Assembly: GCA_937875295.1 (NCBI GenBank)
Contig: CALLXS010000055.1
Coordinates: forward strand, 1-40,981
Source: an uncultured bacterium
GTDB taxonomy: Bacteria; Bacteroidota; Ignavibacteria; Kapaibacteriales; UBA2268
Length of the DNA stretch: 40,981 nt
Reading direction: 5' to 3'
Positions 18,926 through 27,969 of the stretch are shown in pieces. How positions within the stretch are numbered: the first letter of the stretch is position 1; each line of letters opens with the position of its first letter. The notes under the pieces are model-generated. The model was given only the letters and a program-made list of their open reading frames with translations, made no database searches and was not told the origin of the DNA. Both the position numbers and the translations under genes were made by a program.

Positions 18926-20023
18926 GTGGAATCTAATATTAGAATTGTTGATCATAGTGAAACTGACATTGAACATTTACTTAATAATTTCAATGTCTTT
19001 TTCACAAATAATTATAGTCAATATTTAATTTCAAATGATAATCCGGAAAGAACTTTATTAGCTGATTCTGTTATTATTATTGACGAGCAAGTTTATAATC
19101 TATATAAGAATAATCATTTATTTCAAAATATAGACAAAAAAAGAATAATTCCAATTATAGCACTTGAACATAATAAAACTCTCGACTCTGCATTATTTAT
19201 ATACAATAAATTAACCGAATTAAAAGCAGATAAATATACTCAAATAATTGCTATCGGCGGAGGGATAATTTGTGATATTGCTTCATTTATTGCAGCTACC
19301 TTCTATCGAGGTACAAAAATTCTATTGATCCCAACGACATTACTTGCTCAATGCGATGCAGCAATCGGAGGGAAAAATGGTGTAAATTTCAATCATATTA
19401 AAAATGCTATTGGTACTATTCGGCAAGCAAATTCAATTATTATTGATATTAATTTCCTTCAGACTCTACCAATTAATCATATCTCAAATGGTTTCGCTGA
19501 AATAATAAAAATTGCTGCAATTAGAGATATAGAATTATTCAAACAATTACAAAATATCGATTTTCCAGATATTTTTTCAAATGTAAATGAACTCAATAAT
19601 ATAATAAAAAAAGCTATTTATAATAAATTGCAAATAGTAGCGGAAGATGAAAATGAAAAAGGACTTCGCCGAATACTTAATTTCGGTCATACAATCGCCC
19701 ATTCTCTCGAATCAGTGTATGGTATATCGCATGGGAGAGCAGTCGCTATTGGAATGAAATATGCTACTCAATTTTCAGTTAATAAATATCAGTCTGATAC
19801 CACAATTATAGAACAAATGAATAATATCTTGATGAAATTTAATTTAATAGACAATAACTTTAAAATTGAAATTGATAAAATATTTGATTTTATTGCTGCT
19901 GATAAAAAGAAAGAAAAGGATATTTTACATTTTGTTATTTTAAATAAGATAGGTCAAGCTGAACAAGTAAAAATCAAATTAAATGAATTGAAAGAAGAAT
20001 TAAATGCTTTGCACAACAATTAA
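18926..20023 (+). CDS. aroB: 3-dehydroquinate synthase
   Basis: It is the second enzyme of the shikimate pathway, converting DAHP to 3-dehydroquinate with NAD and a metal. IAIGGGIICDIASFIAATFYRG (108-129) is the NAD-binding and signature region, and PTTLLAQCDAAIGGKNGVN (136-154) follows with Lys150. Probable zinc ligands are Glu192 (GFAEIIKIA), His255 (NFGHTIAHSLE) and His269 (SHGRAVAIGM). The start used is GTG at 18926; no ATG is available upstream of the conserved region. Its end overlaps the start of aroD by 20 bases in another frame, pointing to coupled translation. Confidence 0.95.
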   Translation: MESNIRIVDHSETDIEHLLNNFNVFFTNNYSQYLISNDNPERTLLADSVIIIDEQVYNLYKNNHLFQNIDKKRIIPIIALEHNKTLDSALFIYNKLTELKADKYTQIIAIGGGIICDIASFIAATFYRGTKILLIPTTLLAQCDAAIGGKNGVNFNHIKNAIGTIRQANSIIIDINFLQTLPINHISNGFAEIIKIAAIRDIELFKQLQNIDFPDIFSNVNELNNIIKKAIYNKLQIVAEDENEKGLRRILNFGHTIAHSLESVYGISHGRAVAIGMKYATQFSVNKYQSDTTIIEQMNNILMKFNLIDNNFKIEIDKIFDFIAADKKKEKDILHFVILNKIGQAEQVKIKLNELKEELNALHNN

Positions 20024-20654
20024 AAATGACGACTTTAATATTTTATATAGCTCTGCTCAAAAATATCCATTTATTGAGCTGAGAATAGATGATTCAAATC
20101 TAACTGAAGAAGAAATTACAAGAATAATTGCAATTAAAGGAAATGAGAAAATTTTTACTATTCGCAATCAATCGAAAAGTAATGAATCAAAGCTATATGA
20201 TTTTATTATTGCTAGTGACCAACATTGTGAATATTTTGATGTAGAATTTGACTTCCCATATTTAGATAATTTTTGTAAATTAGCTAAATCAATTAATTCT
20301 AAATTGATTCTATCGTATCATAATTTAAATTATCTGCCATCGGTAGCAGAATTAGAAAATTTAGCTAATACTGCACATAAATTAAAAGCTGATTATTTAA
20401 AAATCGCCTGCCAATGCAATAATACTCAAGAATATTTAGATTTAATTAACTTATATTCTAATCCTTTAATTACTAAATTATTCCCTAAGAAATTAATTGC
20501 TTTGCCAATAGGAACTAAATGGAAACTGCATAGATTATCACTGCTTGAATTAGGTTGTCCTTTTGTGTATGTTTGCGAAGATGATAAACCACCAGTAGCT
20601 GATGGACAAATTCCATTTTCAGTAGCAAATAAGATACTTAATTTAATTCAATAG
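20004..20654 (+). CDS. aroD: 3-dehydroquinate dehydratase, type I
   Basis: It dehydrates 3-dehydroquinate to 3-dehydroshikimate through a Schiff base. Type I residues are visible: ELRID with Glu25 and Arg27, Glu81, SYHN with His106, the Schiff-base Lys133 in ADYLKIACQ, and a closing DGQIPFS loop near 200. At 216 residues it is close to the usual 220-250, with a few shortened loops. The ATG lies inside the last codons of aroB (20-base overlap, +1 frame). The fused aroE-K-A gene begins 34 bases after its stop, so the three form one transcription unit. Confidence 0.9.
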   Translation: MLCTTIKNDDFNILYSSAQKYPFIELRIDDSNLTEEEITRIIAIKGNEKIFTIRNQSKSNESKLYDFIIASDQHCEYFDVEFDFPYLDNFCKLAKSINSKLILSYHNLNYLPSVAELENLANTAHKLKADYLKIACQCNNTQEYLDLINLYSNPLITKLFPKKLIALPIGTKWKLHRLSLLELGCPFVYVCEDDKPPVADGQIPFSVANKILNLIQ

Positions 20655-20688
20655 AGCTTACATTAACTTTTTTAAAGATTTTATATTT

Positions 20689-23400
20689 ATGAGATATTTT
20701 GCTGTAGTAGGTAATCCAATTTTGCATAGCAAAAGCCCGGAAATTTATAACTCTTGGTTTAAAGATGATAATATTGATGCTCATTATTCAAGGATTGCAG
20801 CAGAAAATATAAATGATGCCTTATATTTATTTGATGAACTTAAATTATCCGGAATAAACGTTACTGCACCCTTTAAGAATAAAGCATTTTTATCGTGCGA
20901 TGAAGTCGATAAAATCGCTAGTAATACTCAATCAGTAAATACTATCATAGAAATTGATGAAAAAAAATATGGAAAGAATACTGATTCAATTGGTGTTGAA
21001 TTCGCCCTTGAGAATGCTAAGATACAAATTAAAGATAAAACTGTATGTGTGATTGGAGCTGGAAATGCTGGGAAATCAGCTTTAGAATATTTATCATCAA
21101 AAACAAATAATATATTTTTAATTAATAGAGATAATACTAATAGTAGAGAAATAGCAGAAAAATTTTCTGCTACTTATATTCCATTATCCAAAGTAAATTT
21201 ACATATTTTAAAGTTTGATATTATTGTTAATACATTGAGCCCTAAATTACTAAACTTAAAATTCGACACATTTAAAAAAAGTGTTGTTGTAGTTGATGCA
21301 ATTTATAATAATTCAAAGCTAAAAGAAATCTGCAAACTTAAGAATATCACATATTTAAGTGGATATGAATGGTTATTATATCAAGCTATACCTGCATATA
21401 AATCATTTACTGGTAAAAACGCTATAATTACATCAAAATTAAGAAGGAAAATTCAGACCCCTAAAAGATTTAATTGCATCTATTTAACTGGCTTTATGGC
21501 TTCCGGAAAAACAATTATCGGTAAGGAATTAGCTAAAAAATTAAAGATGGATTTCTATGATTTAGACGAAGAAATTGAGAAATTCACTCAAAAATCAATT
21601 AATCAAATTTTTAATGATTCAGGAGAAACAGAATTTAGATTAATTGAATCTAAAATACTAAAAAGTATTTCTAAAAAAAATAATGCCATTATAAGTTTGG
21701 GCGGAGGTGTAATCTTAAGCGAATCAAATAGAAAAATTATAAATAAAAATTCTTTAGTAATTTGGACATTTACAAGCCTAAGCAAAACATTGCAAAGATT
21801 GACTAATACTAGCAATAGACCACTTTTCAACAATTCAAATATTTCTAATCTACAGAACTTGTATGAAAAAAGGATTCCATTATATTTTTCAATATCAGAT
21901 TTAATAATTAATTCTGAACAAAATTTTGAAAGAGTAGTTAACCGATTAGTTGATGAAATTTCTGCAATTAAGCCAATTAAAGAAAAGAAATTTTATAAAG
22001 TGATTTGCCCCACTTCAAAAAGTTATTTTCAAAGAGAGGTTGCTATTTCTTTATTAGGTTCCTCGCCCACAAAAATTATTTTTAATCAAGTCTGCGACGA
22101 TTCTCTCACTGTAATTCGATTAGCTTATGAAATTGGAAATTTAGTCTTTTCAAGTACATTAATTGATTACTTTATAAATTGTGATTTATCCCTATATTCA
22201 CAATCTAATAAGCGATTTATAAATAAGATTCTTAAGTTAGACAGAAAGAATCTTCAGCAAAAAAGCATTGCTCAATATTATTTCATCATTGTATCCTCGT
22301 CAAATAAACCATTTCCGAACTCAATAAATTGTGGTGAGTCCGGATTAGCATTTAATTTATTTTCAGGGATTTGTGCTCTACAGGATACTGAAACAACAAT
22401 AAAAGCAGAAGGTACTTTACAAAAAAGAAACATTAATTCTTTAATTACTGCAATCAAAACTACAGGAAAAGAGGTAATTATAGAAAAAAGGTCTTCAATA
22501 AATGATAATCAATATCCTCCTCTGAAAATTAATGGTAAGGTAATGCACACGCATATAGATATCGGGGAAATTGAGACTTCTCAACCAATATCAGCTTTGC
22601 TTTTGTTATTGAGTAAATTAAATGTCAATGCTAAAATTACTTATAAGCAGATAAAGAGTTTTAATTATGCTTTGATGACAGCTCAAACTATCAGACGACA
22701 TAATAAACGAATAATTCATAAAGATGGCTTTTTTCAAATTAATGCAGGTAATGAATTACAAAATTCACATAAAAAATACTCTCCTGAGGGCTGCTGGAGT
22801 AGTGCGACCTTTTGGTTAATATTATCTGCATGCACAAATTATAATATTAAAATCAATAATATTAATCCAGAAAGTTTGCAACCGGACAAAGCAATTTTAG
22901 ACATAATTAAATTAGCAGGTGGAGATTTTTTATTTTCTAATGGAGATTATTCAATTTCAAAAAGACCGGAACATTCATTTGACTATGATTGCACAAATTG
23001 CCCGGATCTAATACCTAATCTCATTGTTTTTGCTAGTTTTCAATATGGTATTAGCAAGATCAGAGGAATAAATAGATTAATTAATAAAGAAAGCAATAGA
23101 CTTAAAGTAATTTTAGAAGAATTTTCTAAATTTCATTTAAATATGAAAGTGGAAGGAGACACATTAAGTATACATCCTTCTATGGTAATTCCTGCAGAAA
23201 TTAATTATCATAATGACCATCGAATAGAAATGGCAGCCACGCTATTTAACTTAATTCTTGGATATAAAAAATATATCGGTGGTAAAATAAAATTTGCAGG
23301 TGGTAAAATAAAATTCGCAGGTGGTAAAAATAAATTCGCAGGGAAATCATATCAAACTTTTTATAATGATTTAGATAATTTTTTAGATTTTATAAAATAA
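20689..23400 (+). CDS. Trifunctional shikimate enzyme: shikimate dehydrogenase, shikimate kinase and EPSP synthase in one chain (AroE-AroK-AroA)
   Basis: One open frame of 903 codons carries three enzymes for consecutive steps. AroE is about 1-255: SKS at 14-16, NVTAPFK with Lys63, NTD with Asp99, and GAGNAGKSA as the NADP loop at 123-131. AroK is about 262-425: P-loop GFMASGKT at 268-275, DLDEEIE at 291-297, Arg317, GGG at 338-340, NRPL at 376-379 and Arg395. AroA is about 432-903: PTSKS with Lys444, Arg449, CGESGLAFNLFSG (548-560), TSQ at 630-632, PDLIPNL with Asp773, KESNRL (800-805) and DHRIEMAAT (843-851). Linkers are only about 10-15 residues. The joints are in frame with no stops. Key residues of all three look intact, so three activities are likely. 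Near the C-terminus there are three tandem GGKIKFA-like units. Confidence 0.92.
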   Translation: MRYFAVVGNPILHSKSPEIYNSWFKDDNIDAHYSRIAAENINDALYLFDELKLSGINVTAPFKNKAFLSCDEVDKIASNTQSVNTIIEIDEKKYGKNTDSIGVEFALENAKIQIKDKTVCVIGAGNAGKSALEYLSSKTNNIFLINRDNTNSREIAEKFSATYIPLSKVNLHILKFDIIVNTLSPKLLNLKFDTFKKSVVVVDAIYNNSKLKEICKLKNITYLSGYEWLLYQAIPAYKSFTGKNAIITSKLRRKIQTPKRFNCIYLTGFMASGKTIIGKELAKKLKMDFYDLDEEIEKFTQKSINQIFNDSGETEFRLIESKILKSISKKNNAIISLGGGVILSESNRKIINKNSLVIWTFTSLSKTLQRLTNTSNRPLFNNSNISNLQNLYEKRIPLYFSISDLIINSEQNFERVVNRLVDEISAIKPIKEKKFYKVICPTSKSYFQREVAISLLGSSPTKIIFNQVCDDSLTVIRLAYEIGNLVFSSTLIDYFINCDLSLYSQSNKRFINKILKLDRKNLQQKSIAQYYFIIVSSSNKPFPNSINCGESGLAFNLFSGICALQDTETTIKAEGTLQKRNINSLITAIKTTGKEVIIEKRSSINDNQYPPLKINGKVMHTHIDIGEIETSQPISALLLLLSKLNVNAKITYKQIKSFNYALMTAQTIRRHNKRIIHKDGFFQINAGNELQNSHKKYSPEGCWSSATFWLILSACTNYNIKINNINPESLQPDKAILDIIKLAGGDFLFSNGDYSISKRPEHSFDYDCTNCPDLIPNLIVFASFQYGISKIRGINRLINKESNRLKVILEEFSKFHLNMKVEGDTLSIHPSMVIPAEINYHNDHRIEMAATLFNLILGYKKYIGGKIKFAGGKIKFAGGKNKFAGKSYQTFYNDLDNFLDFIK
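23278..23340 (+). repeat. Three tandem copies of a 21-bp in-frame repeat inside the AroA domain
   Basis: The unit is GGTGGTAAAATAAAATTTGC followed by A; copies start at 23278, 23299 and 23320 and encode GGKIKFA, GGKIKFA and GGKNKFA. Copy 2 differs from copy 1 by a T-to-C third-position change. Copy 3 shares that change and adds ATA to AAT. The repeats sit between DHRIEMAAT and KSYQTFY, a loop that is short in ordinary EPSP synthases. Confidence 0.95.
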
Positions 23401-23618
23401 TAGGACAAGAGATAATAACATTTTATATTAGATCCTAAAAATTTATAAATAACGACACATTGATAAATATTTTCAAATGCAAAAGCAAAGAATATCAATT
23501 CTTTTTTTTAATAAATTTAATCTTTTCCATTTTTCAATCGTTATAAAATAATATTAAGTAGTGATAGTTTTATAATGGTTAAACTTTTTTATTAATAATA
23601 TTAAGTTCTTTTTTCAAT

Positions 23619-26387
23619 ATGACTCCTAAACAAATTTGTTTACCACGTTATTTACATTCTATTTTATTAGTAAGTATTATATTTTTGACATCGCATAGTA
23701 TTAACTTTGCTCAAAGTTATAATCCAACTAATATGAATTTTGAATTTCCTATAATGCGTTCTGACAGCCTGCCTACAGGATGGGAAATCACAAATTCAAC
23801 TAAAAAAAAGGGTTATAAAGCAAAAATTTCAAATATATCGCATTCAGGTGAATATTCTTTATTGTTGTATTCTGATACTCTGGATATAAATTTAATTGAC
23901 CCAACTGGATTAGTTCATCAAAGCATATTCCCATCAGCATATTTAGGTAAAAAAGTAACCTTTTCAGCGTACTGCAGAGGAGATGGTAAAGCATCTTTGG
24001 CTCCAAACATATTATGGATAAAAATTTATACTTCAGATAAATATTTTACAAATTATATAAGCAATTCGACTGCTCAAGTAGCTCCTAATGAATGGAAGAG
24101 ATATGAAGTAACTGCAGAAATTCCCAAAAATGCAGTAAAAGTTGAATTTGGATTAATGCTTAAATCTGCTGGTAAAATATGGATGGACGATGCTGAATTT
24201 GCACTAGCCGGTAATGCAGACTACACATCACTGCAGTTAAATCAAAATCAATTAAAAGAATTAACTGCTTATGCGAAATTTATTTCTTCATTTTTATTCT
24301 ATTATCCCGATCCTCGACTTGCAGGAGCTGATTTGCGAACTGTTGTCGAACATGGTGTAGATAATATTTTATCAAGCAATGCAAGTATTGAACAAAAAAT
24401 TAAGAATATCTATACCTTTACAGGTAATAATTTACAATTTAGCAAAAGTAATAAATCAACATATAATTTTAAGAAAATAGATTCTACTGCTGCTTATGAT
24501 GATAATTATTATCCCGGATTTCGCCTCTATAAAGGAATGTACGATATAAGTCCAAAATCTCTTTTTTCATCTAAATTTCAAAATTGGTATAGGAATTTTA
24601 GAGAATTCCCAAATTTACTTACACAAAATATATTAGTTTCTGATTATAAAGATAAAGAATTTAAATTTCAAGTATTTACTAAAAATATTTTAATTAATTC
24701 TTATAGTAAATCCTTTGCTATTATCGCATTTAAAGATGAAAATAGAAATATTATATCAGTTACTATCCCCGAACCCAAAAAACTCAAAAATAAAAACGAT
24801 TGGCAAGAACTCTCTATTTCCGGAATAATACCACAAAATTGCATTACAATAGACATTAATTTATTCCTAGATGGTGAAGGTCGTGCATTATTTGATGATG
24901 CAAGCCTTATTATAGAAGGGAAAGAGCAAATTAAAAATGGTGATTTTGAGAATTTTATTTCGGGTTGGTTCATTAGCGAAAAGAGCGAAAATGTAGCATA
25001 TAAAATAGTAAAAAATATTAGCGAAAAAAGAAGCGGATTTGCTTCAATTGAATTAAAAGTATCGAATGATGAAAATATTATTTATCCGAAGCTAAATGAT
25101 ATTTATAAGTTAAAGATTGATGATAATTTATTCTTCCAATTCCCAAAGGTGAGACTTACCAATGCCAATGATACTACTCAATTCATTAAATTGGAAAATA
25201 AAACATATCAATTATTTAATAATTATAGTGCCAGAATTGCTAGTGTGATTTATACTTGGGCATTCTTAAATAATTTCTCTATGCTCAAAGATAAAACAAT
25301 TGATAATAATAATTTTAATAAAAATATTATTGCTGAATTAGAATCTGCTATAAATAATGCTTCAATTATTAAAACCGAAGATGAATTAATCAGAATACTT
25401 GAAAAGTTAGGTTCTTACTTCCCAGATAATGCCCTAAGATTCTGGAATACTTTGGAGCTTTCTAAGCAAACAAAAGCTCTTCCTATTGCTTTTCAATACA
25501 TAGATAATAAATTGTACATTAAGAACAGTAATTTTCCGGAAATTCCTATAGGAAGCAGAGTTCTTAAAATTAATTCTATTCCTATTGAAGAATATTTCAG
25601 AAATGAAAGGAATTATATTTCTTCGACTTCAGAAGAATATAAAAATATTAAAATTGCTACAGCATTGAGATACAATTATAATGACAAAATTGATACTTTT
25701 TTAATTGAAAATGAAAAAAAGCCGTATGAAATAATAATAAAAAATGATAATATTGAAAACAATTATTTCGCTTCAATTTTCCCACCTGATTCATTAATAA
25801 ATAATGAAATTTATTATATTAATCTCACTCAGCATAATGAGAAGACTATAAGTGATTTATTTAAGCAATCTTCTTCAAAAATGAGTGGTATAATTTTCGA
25901 TTTACGAGGTTATACTTCTATATCAGAATATTTCTTTAAATTTTTTAAAAATGGAATTTTTGATAATATTATTTGGAAAACTCCATATTACACTGAATAT
26001 AATGCCTCTCCTACTGCATTTGCAAATTATATGCAGAAAGTAGATGGAATAGGAAATTTATCTCAAACAAAAGTCATCGTCCTTTGTGATGAAAAAACAA
26101 TTGGATTAGCAGAAGCCCATTTGCATTTATTAAGACAAAATAAATTAGCTACTTTTATTGGAAGTGAGACTGCTGGGGCTCCAACAGAAGCTACTGTAGT
26201 ACCTCTTCCCTGTGATTTAAGTATATCAATATCCGGAATTTCTGCTTATGATAAAGATGGAAATAAATTAATTGGTAAGTCTTTTCGTCCTGATGTTATT
26301 ATAAATACTTCTCTCAATGATATAAAATCAAATAAAGATCCTGTAATCGAAGCAAGTATCAAAATGATGAAACAATTAATTAAATAA
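23619..26387 (+). CDS. Secreted S41 peptidase-like protein with carbohydrate-binding-like beta domains; catalytic serine missing
   Basis: A signal peptide (about 1-31, ending NFAQ) precedes a jelly-roll-like domain at about 35-197 that opens with FEFPIMRSDSLPTGWEI, as in CBM4/9-type folds. A second similar domain lies at about 315-435 and a third may begin at GDFENFISGW (441-450). The C-terminal part (about 600-922) follows the S41 tail-specific protease layout: IIFDLRG (758-763), VIVLCDEKT (819-827), FIGSETAGAP (847-855) and RPDVIIN (890-896). In active S41 enzymes the nucleophile lies in T-x-S-A-x-E; here that stretch is TIGLAE (827-832), with Gly829 at the serine position. It is probably a non-hydrolytic binding protein. 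A 49-base gap separates it from the LolA-like gene. Confidence 0.75.
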   Translation: MTPKQICLPRYLHSILLVSIIFLTSHSINFAQSYNPTNMNFEFPIMRSDSLPTGWEITNSTKKKGYKAKISNISHSGEYSLLLYSDTLDINLIDPTGLVHQSIFPSAYLGKKVTFSAYCRGDGKASLAPNILWIKIYTSDKYFTNYISNSTAQVAPNEWKRYEVTAEIPKNAVKVEFGLMLKSAGKIWMDDAEFALAGNADYTSLQLNQNQLKELTAYAKFISSFLFYYPDPRLAGADLRTVVEHGVDNILSSNASIEQKIKNIYTFTGNNLQFSKSNKSTYNFKKIDSTAAYDDNYYPGFRLYKGMYDISPKSLFSSKFQNWYRNFREFPNLLTQNILVSDYKDKEFKFQVFTKNILINSYSKSFAIIAFKDENRNIISVTIPEPKKLKNKNDWQELSISGIIPQNCITIDINLFLDGEGRALFDDASLIIEGKEQIKNGDFENFISGWFISEKSENVAYKIVKNISEKRSGFASIELKVSNDENIIYPKLNDIYKLKIDDNLFFQFPKVRLTNANDTTQFIKLENKTYQLFNNYSARIASVIYTWAFLNNFSMLKDKTIDNNNFNKNIIAELESAINNASIIKTEDELIRILEKLGSYFPDNALRFWNTLELSKQTKALPIAFQYIDNKLYIKNSNFPEIPIGSRVLKINSIPIEEYFRNERNYISSTSEEYKNIKIATALRYNYNDKIDTFLIENEKKPYEIIIKNDNIENNYFASIFPPDSLINNEIYYINLTQHNEKTISDLFKQSSSKMSGIIFDLRGYTSISEYFFKFFKNGIFDNIIWKTPYYTEYNASPTAFANYMQKVDGIGNLSQTKVIVLCDEKTIGLAEAHLHLLRQNKLATFIGSETAGAPTEATVVPLPCDLSISISGISAYDKDGNKLIGKSFRPDVIINTSLNDIKSNKDPVIEASIKMMKQLIK

Positions 26388-26436
26388 AGAGTAATTTTAA
26401 TATATTAACAAATTAACAACATTTTATAAAATCAAT

Positions 26437-27180
26437 ATGAAATTAAACAAAATATATTTAATAATATTAAGTATTATATTTATCGTATCTACTGCAAGTG
26501 CAAAAGAAAATTTTAAAGATATTTATAAAAAAAATATTGAAGCACGAGGTGGCAATGCTCTAATTTCTTCACTCAATTCCTATATAATCAATGGAGAACT
26601 AATTAGAGAGGATTCTATTCACTTTCATTTCAGAGGTGCATTTAAATATCCCGATAAATCTATAATTGAATATTATTTAGATGAAGATACTCTTGCAATT
26701 GGTTTCAATGGCAAATTGGGTTGGACTCTTATGCCACAAATTGGAATGAATCCAATAGAACTGCCTACAGACAAAGTAAAAGAATCTGTATTACTTACTA
26801 TTACTCCTATAATTGAATATTTTAACGAATTAGATAATTTTAAAGATAAATCTAAAGAAATAAAAATAATCGACAATAAAGATAGCATAAATAATATTCC
26901 TCAGTTTATGTTAATCTGCCCTATTAAAGATAATGAAGCAGAAATAATTTTTATCAATAAAACAGATTACCAAATTTCACAAATAAATACATCGTTTACT
27001 GTTGGTGATAGTACTCAAACGGCTATTATAAATTTAAGCGATTATAGAAATATTCAGAATTTAAATATTCCACATCATATTAAAATTTATAATAGTAAAA
27101 CTGTAATTTCTGAAATATTTGTAAAGTCAATTGAAGTAAATCCAAAATTAGAAGATATTATTTTTGATATTCCAAAATAA
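26437..27180 (+). CDS. Secreted LolA/LolB-fold-like protein
   Basis: A clear signal peptide (about 1-22, cut after STASA) is followed by IYKKNIEARGGNALISSLNSYIINGEL, a pattern common to outer-membrane lipoprotein-sorting-like proteins of the LolA superfamily in FCB bacteria. An all-beta remainder ends with FDIPK. It should be periplasmic or surface-exposed. Whether it chaperones lipoproteins or binds some other hydrophobic ligand cannot be told; there is no nearby lol gene. It is the second of four closely spaced genes (23619 to 28575). The call rests on pattern and not on a diagnostic motif. Confidence 0.5.
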   Translation: MKLNKIYLIILSIIFIVSTASAKENFKDIYKKNIEARGGNALISSLNSYIINGELIREDSIHFHFRGAFKYPDKSIIEYYLDEDTLAIGFNGKLGWTLMPQIGMNPIELPTDKVKESVLLTITPIIEYFNELDNFKDKSKEIKIIDNKDSINNIPQFMLICPIKDNEAEIIFINKTDYQISQINTSFTVGDSTQTAIINLSDYRNIQNLNIPHHIKIYNSKTVISEIFVKSIEVNPKLEDIIFDIPK

Positions 27181-27219
27181 TTCTACATTCATTTTTTTAA
27201 TAAAAGAAGTTTATATAAT

Positions 27220-27945
27220 ATGAGTATGAAAACAATTATATTCCTAATTTGCGTAGTTTTTTCTACTACTCTTATAGCAAAAGATGGAAGATTAGATTAC
27301 TATAAAAATCGATATAAAGTAAATTGCTTAAATGAGAAAATTACAGATAATTTCGGCAATAAGTTCGACGAACTTTATGGGACTCGGAATATGCGTACTA
27401 TCCTTTATGGAATAGCTTACAGAGGCGGAGCAAATAACTTTTATCATAAAATCGACAAAAGAGATAACCATAATCCATTACCAAATGATGGATTACAAAA
27501 TTTAGTAGATGAAGGATTCTCTCAAGCTATTTATTTATATTCTACAAATTTCTCAACTGCAAAGACTCAATATATATCTCATGATAAAACAGATACTTTG
27601 GATTATTATCAAATTTCTGGCAATTCAGAAAAAGAAATTAAAGAAATTTTAGATAGAGTTTATAAAATAATTAATGATACTTCCTTAGGACCTATTTACT
27701 TACATTGTTGGAATGGCTGGCATCAGTCTGGATATGTTTCTTCTGCTATTTTAAAACAGTTTTGCGGTTATAGCGACGAGCAGGCTTTAGCATATTGGAA
27801 AATGAATACCGATGGAGTAACTAAGGGATATGATAAAGTTCAAAAAAAAGTATTAGATTTTACTCCATTTCCAGATTTGAAAATTTCAAAAGAAAGACAA
27901 AATGAAATTTGTCCCTGTGAAAAAAATATTAATGTAAATAATTAA
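27220..27945 (+). CDS. Secreted protein tyrosine phosphatase-like protein with an altered P-loop
   Basis: A signal peptide covers about 1-20 (cut near LIA-KD). The middle has IAYRGGAN (65-72), like the start of dual-specificity phosphatase domains. Residues 160-175 hold YLHCWNGWHQSGYVSS, which lines up with the phosphatase loop H-C-x5-R-S/T: His162, Cys163 and Ser170 are present, but the arginine position is Gln169. The nucleophile is thus kept while the phosphate-binding arginine is lost, so ordinary phosphatase activity is doubtful. It could bind a phosphorylated or other anionic ligand, or be a redox-sensitive protein. It lies 39 bases after the LolA-like gene and 24 before clpP. Confidence 0.6.
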   Translation: MSMKTIIFLICVVFSTTLIAKDGRLDYYKNRYKVNCLNEKITDNFGNKFDELYGTRNMRTILYGIAYRGGANNFYHKIDKRDNHNPLPNDGLQNLVDEGFSQAIYLYSTNFSTAKTQYISHDKTDTLDYYQISGNSEKEIKEILDRVYKIINDTSLGPIYLHCWNGWHQSGYVSSAILKQFCGYSDEQALAYWKMNTDGVTKGYDKVQKKVLDFTPFPDLKISKERQNEICPCEKNINVNN

Positions 27946-27969
27946 AAATAATAATATAAGGAAAAAATA

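Noticed and set aside
23278..23340. Repeats considered as a CRISPR-like array
   Set aside because: The units are contiguous with no spacers, are in frame and code for protein.
20689..23400. AroE-K-A fusion considered as an assembly or frameshift artefact
   Set aside because: All three domains are complete, the joints are in frame with short plausible linkers, and no stop or start motif interrupts them. Only independent reads could exclude a chimera fully.
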